Shown piece by piece: positions 23,215 through 34,041 of a stretch of 64,000 nucleotides of DNA. Made by a program: the position numbers and the translations under genes. Under the pieces are notes generated by a model that searched no databases, had not been told where the DNA came from, and worked only from the letters and a program-made list of their open reading frames with translations. Source of the DNA: Casuarina equisetifolia (Eukaryota; Streptophyta; Magnoliopsida; Fagales; Casuarinaceae). The stretch is from NCBI GenBank assembly GCA_028551475.1, contig CM052358.1, positions 1,428,501 through 1,492,500 of the forward strand, read 5' to 3'. Every line of letters begins with the position of its first letter. Positions within the stretch are counted from its first letter, which is position 1.

Positions 23215-25252
23215 ATGTTCTGTTTCATTATCTGTACGATATTGATTGCATTGCTGACTTGGGTACTTGAAGCCATCCGCCCTCCACCTCCCAAAGTCTG
23301 TGGCAGCGCCGGCGGCCCACCAGTAACAGCACCGAGAATAAAGCTCAAGGATGGAAGGTACTTGGCCTACAAGGAGCATGGAGTGCCAAAAGAAGTGGCT
23401 AGACATAAGATTATCTATGTCCATGGCTTTCGAAGTTGTAGACATGATCTAATGATTGCAACAAACCTGTCTTCGGTACGATTCTTTGAACTGAATTTAG
23501 TCCATCGTTGGGCTTGTTGATCTTGTCATTATAAATTCTATTAACTAACTTCCTAGTGGAATAATAATTTGCAGGAAGTTTTTCAAGAACTAGACGTCTT
23601 TATTGTGTCCTTTGATAGACCAGGCTATGGAGAAAGTGATCCAAATCCGAGTCAAACTGTGAAAAGTTTGGCACGAGACATAGAAGAGCTTGCTGATCAG
23701 TTGAGTCTTGGATCCAAATTTTATGTAATCGGTAATTCCATCGGTGGGTTACTAACTTGGGGCTGCCTCAAATATATTTCTAATAGGTAAGAAGCAACCA
23801 AATATGCTCTATTTAATCATTAAAGTTCGGAGTTTATTAGATTTTGGCCTTTACAGTGATACTAAAATTTAAGTGATAAAAACTGCAAAATAAAACTAAG
23901 TGATAGAAAAAGCAAATCTTAAATAAATAAATAAAAAAGAAAAAAAAAAAGATTTCTAGCAGGGTTAAGATCTTACCTACTATATTTTGATGTGTCCTTT
24001 TTCACAAAGGAATGTTTCTTTTCATGATGCTTAGAAAAAAAAAAGGCATTTCTAGTAGGGTTAGGATCTTACCTACCAAGTGATACTAGTGTTTCAAGAT
24101 GCTTAGAAAAAAATAGAAAAAATAGGTATTTTAAATTTCTAATGATTGTTATGAAAATTTGTGTAAATTAGATTAAATATATATTGTAACAACATTGTTG
24201 TAAAGAATATCATGAGAGATACAAGTTTGGCTTAGAAAACACCACTAAGCCAAGACTCTACCCCAATAAATTGGTTTTAAGAAAGTTATTTATTTTCTTA
24301 TATTTGAACTCTAAAACACAATGCTTAATTGCACTATCTTTTTTTCTTCTTGTTAGAAGTTTGTATAAAGTTGCACAACAAATGAAAAAAACCAAAAATT
24401 TCTTATTTTCTCTTCCTATTTGTTCATACATTTAAGAATTATTAGAGAATTTTTCTTTTGAGACACCAAATAATACATCACATATACAATTTTCTAAGTT
24501 TCGTATTTACAAGAAACATTTAATTGAGAAAACTATCATTTTGTCTTTATTATTATAACTTCAACCCTAATTTAGACTTCATATTTAAGATCTCTATCTA
24601 TTTTCTTCATATGTGGATAGGCTTGAAGGAGTAGCATTAATCTCTCCTGTTGTCAACTACTGGTGGAGAGGCTTTCCTCCCAACTTATTGACGGAGGCGT
24701 ACTACACACAATTACCACAAGACCAATGGGCAGTTCGAGTCACCCACTACTTCCCATGGCTAACCTATTGGTGGAACACCCAGAAGTGGTTTCCTGCATT
24801 GTCCGCTACTACCGGCGACATTAGAACATTATCTCGTCAGGATTTAAAAATAATGTCTAGTGTTGTTGGGACAAAGATTTCCGAGGTACTTGAACTTCTT
24901 TTTCAAAATCACTAATTTTCATTCCTATGAACTACTACTAATGCATGGTTGTATGCAGGCACAGGCAACGCAACAAGGAGTATTTGAATCAATGCATCGG
25001 ACCTTCATGATTGGTATGGGCAAGTGGGAGTTCAGTCCAGTGGAGCTTGAAAACCCCTTTCCTAGTAATGACGGCTCAGTTCATCTGTGGCAGGGTGAGG
25101 AAGATAGGATAACGCCGGTGACGCTGCAACGCTATATTGGAAATAAGCTTCCTTGGATCAAATACCATGAGTTGCCCGGCGCGGGTCATTTCTTTCTTTA
25201 TGATGTTGGAATGGGCGAAGTCATCATAAAGCAGCTTCTGAGCGGGGACTAG
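23215..25252 (+). CDS. alpha/beta-hydrolase, tandem copy 4 (complete)
   Basis: Exons 23215..23475, 23575..23786, 24621..24885 and 24959..25252, with the same lengths (261, 212, 265, 294) as copy 3, giving 343 residues. Residues 2-18 are hydrophobic, followed by IRPPPPKVCG, the oxyanion motif YVHGF, nucleophile S142 in VIGNSIGG, the acid loop GEEDRITP and the histidine motif GAGHFF. Intron 3 is only 73 bp, against 434 bp in copy 3. The gene converges with MVD, 722 bp between stop codons. It has its own TATA-bearing upstream region. The substrate is unknown. With copy 3 it is one of two copies in the window that can be shown to be complete. Confidence 0.93.
24195..24275 (-). mobile_element. degenerate SINE relic in intron 2 of copy 4
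   Basis: On the - strand, an A-box-like CTTGGCTTAGTGG followed by TTTTCTAAGCCAAAC resembles the SINE at 14875-14996 (TTGACTCAATGG...TCTCTGAACCAAA). The B box is barely recognisable. Boundaries and assignment are tentative. Confidence 0.35.
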
Positions 25253-25974
25253 TCTTTTTTTGATGCTCTACTTCCTCATTTACCCTGTTTTATCACCTTT
25301 TCTTCATTTCCTTTTTGTAATGGACGACAGTCTAAGATTGGCAACTATAATGACTAGTAATCAATCACTGGACTAATGGCTTGTTGACACTGATGTTTGT
25401 AGAATACCTATGCTCTATGGACAACCATTCCTACACCCCTTCCCATATTGAATCTTCATGTCATGTTTGTTGAATAGAACGCTATAGAAAGCAACGAAAG
25501 TAGCAGAATTGGTATAACTAAAGGAAGAAAATGCCAATGAGATAAATTGTTTGACAACTTCCAAGTGAACACAAAGATTAATTCTTTCGCATCACAAATC
25601 TTCACTGTTCTTTGTACTTTTTTGTTGGGTAACTTACAACATGATCATACAAACAGATCAAAAGGACACTATCTTCAATATGTTGATCCTTGAAAATATT
25701 TTCTATTTCAAGATCACAAGAAGAGGATACGTTTTATTCAACCAATTACTGGGCATCAACCAAATAGTTACTCAGCCTTCCAAGTTACAGCTGAAATTCT
25801 CCAAAGCCTACAACCACATGAACCCTAGAAAGTTCTCCGGAAGAAAAGTAAATTACAATTACATGACATGAGTAACACAAACAGAGAACACTTTGCAGAG
25901 AGACGCTTCAAGATACCTGATTGATATCCTCCACGTGCATACAGATTAAGCAAAGGAAAAGAACTAACCCAAAT
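25253..25974. other. convergent intergenic region, hydrolase copy 4 / MVD
   Basis: 3' flanks of two convergent genes. Bases 25390-25460 resemble the downstream sequence of copies 2 and 3 (near 8010-8070 and 19190-19250), which ties copy 4 to the same duplication unit. No gene is seen. Confidence 0.6.
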
Positions 25975-28900
25975 TTACTTAGGCAGGCCGGTTTTGGGGT
26001 CGAGAAGAGCCTGACTCTTATCAGAAAGCAAAACTGGGCCTTTTCCGGGCCTCGTGCAGATGAAATAACTAACGTCCCCACTGTATTTCTGGGAAGGAAT
26101 GTTATCCTTAATTTCTGGCGGAGGTGCCAAACCTTCCACATCCTTTATCCCTCCAAGCCCAGCGTCTTTTAGAATTGATTTATCACCAAGAACGTAACTG
26201 AGAGCAAGCAAAAGAAACAGGAATGAGAAAGCTGGCTGCAACTAAGAAAAGCTCTTTGGAAGTTTGCGCTTAAAACAATTCTTCGGTACTTCACCAAGCA
26301 AAAAACAGTGTTCTATGGTAGGACTAAAAAGCTGAAGCAATTACCTATCCAAATCTGAAGCTGAGCTTGGGGGAAAGTAGTAGAGCAGCCTCTGAACCAA
26401 AAGGGTAGCAGCCTTTCTATTGCGTGCAATCATTACAGCATTTGGGCCCGCATCGAAGGTATATGCCACCTGTCGATTGTCTAAGACTTAATGACATGTC
26501 AAAGTAATTAACAACAGGACTCGATGTTGTCAAGTTGAGAGGGTTCTACGACTCTTTGAGAGTGACAAATACCAAAATTTGAAAAGCACAACATCCAACT
26601 CTTTGAGCCTCCGGGGAAACTCACAAAAAGGCACCATGCAAAATCAACAAATTGAAGACTTCAACTTTCTCTGTATGTGAAAATTTAGTCTAACAGAATT
26701 ATTATGTTAGTAGTCATAGAATTTTGTTTTTCCTGTACTTATCAAATTTGAAATTTGAGAAAGGTCAAATACGACGACAAAGCTTATTTTCAAATCTCTC
26801 TTCAAAAATGCACTGGAGTTCAAAACAACCACAAATTCTGCGAAGTGATAATTTCTAATTGGTGGATGGTAGATAATAGATGCTTTTGCTTTGTCAACTA
26901 TATACGTTAGCTTCACCTTTGTCAACCAGATATATTAGAAAATTAAAACAAACTATCATTTTTTGTACCCCACTAAAAAAGGTATGCATTATGAAATATT
27001 CAGTTACAAAGGAACTTTCTTCAAACTGTTTCTTCTTTTCTTGATTAAGAAAACTGTTTACCATCAAATTCTAAATAATGAGCACTCAGAAATAAAAGTA
27101 CGATCCACGCACTTTAGTGCGGCCTGTTACTAGAGCCAAAGAAGTTTTTCAGAAAAGAAACGGTGTAAATCAAACCTGAGGTGTTCCTTCAGAGCGATTC
27201 CACTTTTCAACAATGCTGATTATCCTGAAAATTAGTTCTTTCATTAATATTAAATTCCTAGGTTTAATACCATAGCTCAAGAAGTAAATAAATAAATAAA
27301 AATTGATGCTGTAGATGAAAAATCTAAATCAGAACTTGCCTATGGGACGTATCATTCATGTAAAAGATTGGGGGAGATGTATCCAGGCAAACAGCATGAA
27401 ACTGGTTACTATCAGCGCAGGTTAATTGTGCAAAAGACGCAAAATCACGATTTTTTATGGCTTCTTCCATTTGTAGTGTGCGTTTTGGTACTATTTCCTG
27501 TTACATTCCAAAAAGGAAAAGAACAAATACAAAAAATTAAATCTAATCTTGAAGAATATAAGAAAGTTGAAGTAAGGAATGGCTCCTAAAGGGGAAAAAA
27601 GTACGCATAAATTCAACTCAGAAGGAACATTCAGAATAAATCATGCACGTTTCACTATAAATTGATTGTAAAAAATAATAAAAATGCAACATCTAAAGTT
27701 AACTCTTAAATTGATCTCTCCTTACACACCGCATAAACAAGCTATATCTTATATTGTTCATGTATGAAAGTAACTTTAGACACTATATTTCACTGTCTTT
27801 TCTCTCTTATGAACTTTCTCCCCATTCTTATCTCTCTTTTTTGTGTAACCTAATGCATTTTTCTTTGTCCCTTTTCAATTAGTCATTTTTTTCTCCACCA
27901 TCTACCCCATAAACAACCAAAAAAAGAATGCAAGCTGCAATAAGCAGAGCCTTGGTGGATGGCTAGATTCATGAAAGGACACCGACACCATGTAAACCCA
28001 CAAACATTCTATTACTGAAAACAAGAACCATCTTATGAAAGAAAGGAAAAGATAGATAAAAAGTACCTTTGCTCTATGTTTTAATAGCAAACTTGTTTCG
28101 ACTGTTTCCCGCATACCAGAAGTACTACTTGTTTCCTTCTGCCTTGAACTCACCTAAGTTCAAGAAAATCAAGGTTAAAGTAATGAAAAAAATAGTGCAC
28201 ATGGAAGCAATAGAATAGCATATATTCATCAATCTAGTCTAGCATACATGTAAAAGCATGACAATAATGATAACAATTAATAAGAATAATTCAGCATGCA
28301 CAGTAGGCTAGAAAAATAAGCATGTGAAAACAAGGATTTTATAGGCACAACTCCCACATTTGACATCGATCAGAGATGCACATTTGAGAGAGTAAGTTCC
28401 AGTTCAGAAATCAAAATAACATTCATGGAGCAAAACCTGTCAGGAGGTCAAGCTTCCTTATGTCTAAAGTCTACAGCTTTGAGAACAGATACACAATCTC
28501 ATCCCCAAATAAGAAGGGAATTAAAACAACATAATCAACATGGAGATGAAGTTGGCAAGCCAAAACCACTGGAAAAAAGTACTTCTCCAAGCAAAGCAGT
28601 GTGGCACATACTAAGGAAAAGAGTGTCATACATACGAATGTGCATTAATGTATGTTTTTGTCTAATGCTCAAATTCACGGTACATGGAAGGAAACATACC
28701 ACAGCAATAATAATGACAAGATCATCCCAATGCTTCTCATCCGCAAGTTGAACTGCAAGACTGTCTTTTCCATCCTTTTCCTACCATACCAGCATGGAAT
28801 AAAGAACCAAATGCTCAAGACAGTGCAATGCTTTCTTGAAAGAGAGCCCTTATAATGAAAATGAGGGAATAAACTTACATTTCCCATGATCCACTTGACA

Positions 28901-31411
28901 AATCCACCATACAGACTTCGACAAGCACTGCCTGAACCCTGCCTGTATTTATTCAGAAAAACATCATTGCCAATTTCACAATCATCCTTGGATCCCTCCA
29001 TATGAAAAGTACTAGACATTCAGTCGAAGCAAGTAGAACCCTCAAAATCGAAGGAAAAGGTACCTTGCAATAGCTGAAAGCTTGCTTTGGTCTTCTTTGA
29101 CGTTCATTAGCTTTGCAAGGGCAAAAACTGCAAATAAGAAAAATCTTGAATTTGCATAGGCTTCACAAATGGTATTCTAGTATGTAATTACTAATCATGA
29201 AAGAAACATGTTAATTTTAAAGTTGGAACACCCAGGAGTTGCTTTCTCCAAGCAGATGCAAACAATGCATGGTTCATAATACAAATAAGTATTCTATTGA
29301 TTAGTTGGTAATAAACATTTATATATTATAAGTGACCATATACACTGTAAGTAACAAATGCAAATACACACGCAAACAGTATGATGGTCTTCCATCAGAA
29401 GATGCAACAGAAAATTAAAGTGGGTAAGGAATTTGATACATAATGATCACTCAAGAGGTCATTCTAATAATCTGACTAGCTCTTAGGTTCCACAATGATT
29501 AAACTAAAATAAAAACCTGATCCAATCATAAAAAATGAAACACTGCTGATCGAATAACAGAAGAAACTTTAGTGTACAAACTCTGATCAAATGATAGGAA
29601 TTTACCAACAAAGTTCTAAACTGAACATTGTTGGAAAAATATCAACTTATGTGCAGCCTCAGAATACCAGTAAATATTTCTCAAAGAAGTCTAAACAAAA
29701 CAAAGAGAAACAAGTATTTAAAATCTAGAAGGAGGTGAAACATCTGTCCAGACTATAATCGTAAGAAGAATATGGTGGAAAATTTACTATAATCATGGTA
29801 GGATAGTGCCTGAAAGGAAACGAAAGTCTAGTCATCTTTCAAAATAAACTCCACCTGGAGATACAACTGATAGATTGATTCACATATAGGCACAATCAAG
29901 AGATCTTAATGAAGCTCAATTGGCTGAATAAAGCGCATTTTCATGAAGCCTAAATCAAGAATGATGCAGGCAATAATCTTCTGATATATTAATTACGAAA
30001 GAAAGAGAAAACCAACTCAATTATCATTTGTAAAATTGCAGGACAACAGAAATGACTGCTCAAAAATGGGGCCCCAACCTGCTATACATCACAAGAATAA
30101 GACAAAAGATTGGGCAACAAGATTATTTACCAAGACATGCCAACCCTGCCGCTGAAGAGGCCAACCCAGCCGCAGTAGGGAAATTGTTGTATGAGGAAAT
30201 ATGTAAATGCAACTTTTCCCAATCCTTCTCCGCAATTCTGATACCATTTTCCTTATCCTCAACATCACTGGCACGACTGCGAATTTCCCTCAAACAATTT
30301 TGGTACCTATCCCCAGAAAGGGAAATCTCCTACGCTAACCAGGGAAACGGACAGCATGATCAATTAACTAGAATGAAAAGGATCACAGCATTTGCAAAAG
30401 TAAAAATAGGAAGAAAACAGCACTAACACTCCGTTCTGTTGATGAAAAATGAATTCGTTTTAGATTCACAGGTGAAGTTGTTTTCGTTTTACATGCAAAA
30501 CCGTGATAGGATTTACGATTAAAATTAGGATTCCTATTTCCTCCTAAATATGCCCAACCAACCAAAGCATGAATGAAAAAAAAAAAAAAAATCCGCTCAT
30601 AATCATATATAAACCTAACGTAATAACATGAAGCCAATCCAGTGAAAAATCTGCAATGATTACTAATAGAGACCAGATAATTCAAAAAAATTAAATCTCG
30701 TCGCCTTTCAAAGCACATCTGCTTTCATCTCAAAAGTAAAGGGTCCTGTGCCGTATCAGAAAACACAGTTTGACCCCAAAAAACAAGTTAATCTTATAAA
30801 AACAGTCGGTATGAATCTCTTTCCTTCTTTTACTTCTTTCACTCCATTTTTTTTGGGCAGCAATCGCATATCAGTCTAAGGTGAATTGAACAAAGCAAAA
30901 AGAATGATCTGAATATCAGTTTGATATAAAGTAATTTCTTCTTTTTCTTTTTTCAGTATATTTTCTCAGCAGTCAAGCACCGTTCAGTCGAAGAAAACCA
31001 AATAAACAAAACAACGTCCACAAAATTAAAAAGTAAAAAAATCTCTTTCATTTATCATTTTATTTCGCTCCATTTTCTCAGCAGCCAAAAACAACTTATT
31101 TCATGCAAATTGACCAAAGAAACAGCGAAATTCTCTGTATCTAATCTCCTTCCTCTCCATTTTCTCGTAAGCCAAAGAAAGTTCGGTCTGTTTACCTTGC
31201 CGTTAAGCCACATGCGGTCTTGGTCAAATGCAGGGCTGACGGCAACGGTAGTTGTGGTGCAGAGGTGATCGGGATCAAGTGTAACGCTGATGCTATCATT
31301 CACAGGCAAGATCAAGGTCTCGTCCCTCTTCCCCCAGTACTTTATTACCGCTATGTTCGTCGGCGTCTGCGCCGTCACCATCAACACCCAATCCTTTCTC
31401 TCACCCGCCAT
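25975..31411 (-). CDS. MVD: mevalonate diphosphate decarboxylase
   Basis: Catalyses ATP-dependent decarboxylation of mevalonate 5-diphosphate to isopentenyl diphosphate, the last step of the mevalonate pathway. Ten exons, 5' to 3' on the - strand: 31411..31196, 30329..30131, 29127..29064, 28942..28879, 28780..28700, 28153..28067, 27497..27340, 27224..27176, 26469..26345, 26197..25975, giving 421 residues (plant MVDs have about 412-420). Landmarks: [15 protein letters not shown] (residues 16-30), the GHMP-kinase-fold ATP loop [12 protein letters not shown] (123-134), and FDAGPNA with the expected catalytic aspartate D312. SVTLDPDHL (42-50) resembles the PTS2-like motif reported for plant MVDs, so peroxisomal location is possible. 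Intron 7 uses a GC donor (AG|GCAAGT at 27340/27339). Decayed copies of its 3' half lie at 9736-10290 and 20485-20965. Confidence 0.96.
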
Positions 31412-31532
31412 TCCCCCAAATTTTCCGGAGGAACCAAGAACTCTTTCTCCGGGAAGTGAAAAACAACGAGAAAATCAACAAATCTGGTCGAATCTGAATC
31501 CGAGAGCGAGCAGAGTCTGAGAGACCTGCTCA

Positions 31533-31541
31533 CTTATATAG
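31533..31541 (-). promoter_or_regulatory. TATA box of MVD
   Basis: Reads TATATAAGT on the - strand, about 120 bp upstream of the MVD start codon, which places transcription start near 31505 and a leader of about 95 nt. Confidence 0.55.
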
Positions 31542-31544
31542 TAC

Positions 31545-34041
31545 ACAAGAAATTCAGCGAAACTATCAAAGCAGTGTCAGTTCTCCTAGCTCTGAATTTG
31601 GGAGGGCCCGGGGCCCACCAGCCTGTAATTTCATTCCTGAGGATCCGCCGTAACCAATCAAATAGAGGAAAAGGAGTCTGACGAGGCCCAGATTTGGTAC
31701 TTACCAAGGGTAGCGATGTACTTTCAGACATGTAGCGTACCCAGGTGTAGGATGCAGAGTAGCGTGGCTCGATTATATCAAAGCGTTTATATCCCGACAC
31801 AACTTGGCTTCTGAGCAAAGAGGACAGTGATTCCGGTCTTTGTCCACGTCCTTGACTCGGTCTGAAAAACAGAAAAATATTTATTTTAAATATGAAAATA
31901 ATTTCTTTCAATGATATTAAGACTTTGGATCTTAGTATTAAGTATAACATCTCATTATTCACAAATTAAATCTTCATTGTTCTAGGCAATAATACATGTT
32001 GAAAACTATAGTGGTCTTATATTATCAATATCTTGATCTTCTATCTTTATTAAATATAATAATATTTGTCTTTCTTAATTATTTATTTTAAAAAAATAAT
32101 GTTAAATTTTTTATAAAAAGTAATTTATTAAAATGTAAGTTCTTTTACTTAATATCTTAATTTTTAAGTTAAGATTTATTTATCAATTTATGTACTTCTG
32201 AGTTGAATTGGACCAAAACGCCCAAAAATACTATGTTTACCTACTATAAGAATTTAATCGAACTTCAATAAGATCAAAAACCTAAGAATTAGGCTAACAC
32301 ACACAAAACTACCTTTCTTCTTGAAAGTTTGTTGATAGCTAAGGTGATTGAAGCATCAAACCTTAATGACCAAGAGTTGTTGAATGTTAATACCACGAAA
32401 GAAAGGGTACCAAAAAATAAATACCTGGGGAAAAAAGGATCCCGGAAATAGACTAGTGCAATAAATTCTGCTTGCCAAAGTTGGTGGGTTTGCATTATTG
32501 AAGTTTGGAGGATTCAACATGCCCGTGAATTATGACTTCGGCTAAGCCAAAATTGTCAAACATGGTACACCTCGGGCTTTTGATTGGGCGAGTGGGTTTG
32601 GATGAAATCCTCATGTGATCTGAAGTCAAGTCACACACTACTTGTTGGTTGCCCTCTTTCTGGCCATCAATAAAATAATGAAAACGACATGCATATTCTG
32701 AAGTGTTTTGGATGGTCATGTGAAAGAAACTTTAGATGTTTGGTAGAGGAGACTTAGAATTTTCAACATTGACCAGATGGAAGTATTGGTAGAAGTATGC
32801 CCCAGTTTTCATGAGAGTTTTTGCTCCTATTTATTCATTCTTTAAAAGGGTTTTAAAAGGCTCACTTATTTTCTAAGGCAGATTTTTAAGAAATGACAAT
32901 ACATCCAATTTGGTGGATTTCTTGTAGGATGCGTCTTTTATTATTTCTAACTTTTCATTTTCGTGAAACCAAAGTAAATTAATACTTGAGTGTCCAAGAA
33001 TACATTGACCTTTTTCAAGAAAAGACAGCCCAACTCTCCAACCTACTATGATTAAAGAAACAATGAAGGTGCTCAAAGTTCTCTGTTTGTAAGTATGCTT
33101 GCAAGATTCACTAATCTCACAAGGTTCACACTCAGCATGTTTTCTTCTTAGCCAAGTTTTCCACAAGTACATTAAATCCTACCTAATTTTTCCAGTCAGA
33201 CATAGCAGCCTGCCAAGTCCTTCAACTTCGGACTTCGGCTTCCACAAAACAGCAAACCCATCTCCCTCTTTCAGTTGTTAAAACACAATGGGAAAATAGA
33301 TTTGACTAGATTTAGATAGTGAATCCGGCTGATTCACCTTGGGCTGCGTCAATAAAGAACAAAGACGAGGTAAGTTGACATGTATTATGAGTGTCGGGTT
33401 ATGGCCGAGTGATTTGTGTCTCAAATCTGTTTGGGCCAAATTGTTTATAGACGGAAATAGACCATGGATGGTGTGAAACTCAGGCCCAAAAAGAAAGACC
33501 AAGACGATTAGTAGGCATGCTCTTATTCTGATCATCTCATGTTGGATTTTCTATTCTTATAAAATATGTTGGAAAATAAAGAATTTAAATATCTTTTCAC
33601 CTTCTCAATTGAAGAAAAATAATTGAAAAGTTGGAAAACGTATATCTCCTTTCCTTATTATGGTCTTATCAATCAATTTGGTAGAAGTTTTATTCTGAGT
33701 AAATTTAGTGATACTCGTTTAACCATAATGATATTTTTTAAATTTTTTTAAATGTGCAGAGCATTTGTGTTAAATTGATATATGTATCATAATTCATTTA
33801 TTATATTTTAATGAGTACTTATAATCTTGTAAAGCCGGGAACATAGAGTACTACAAGTAAAGGGTGAAGTTGGGTTTGCTGCGTTTCACTTGAGTGTCCT
33901 GCTAGTGTGCTAAGAAATTCTGCCAGAGTCAAAATCCTTCCAAGGACAAGGCAAAGATAAAAAAAAATAACATTAGTTTCAAAGAAGTTTTCTCAAGAAT
34001 AGGAAAACATTTGGAGTCAAGTGGTACTCTTCTCTCTACAA
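31545..34041. other. intergenic region between MVD and the GH79 gene
   Basis: About 2.5 kb. Bases 31560-31860 are less AT-rich. Several - strand open frames of 68-142 codons exist (31534-31962, 32289-32719, 33278-33535), but none has recognisable similarity, splice partners or a consistent frame, so none is called as a gene. Confidence 0.5.

Noticed and set aside
31534-31962. 142-codon - strand frame upstream of MVD
   Set aside because: Overlaps the MVD TATA box and promoter, has no recognisable similarity and no ATG-associated splice context; taken as a chance frame in less AT-rich DNA.
33278-33535. - strand frame with a signal-peptide-like start
   Set aside because: Hydrophobic first 20 residues but no family, no promoter motif and no conserved neighbour frame; not enough to call a secreted peptide.
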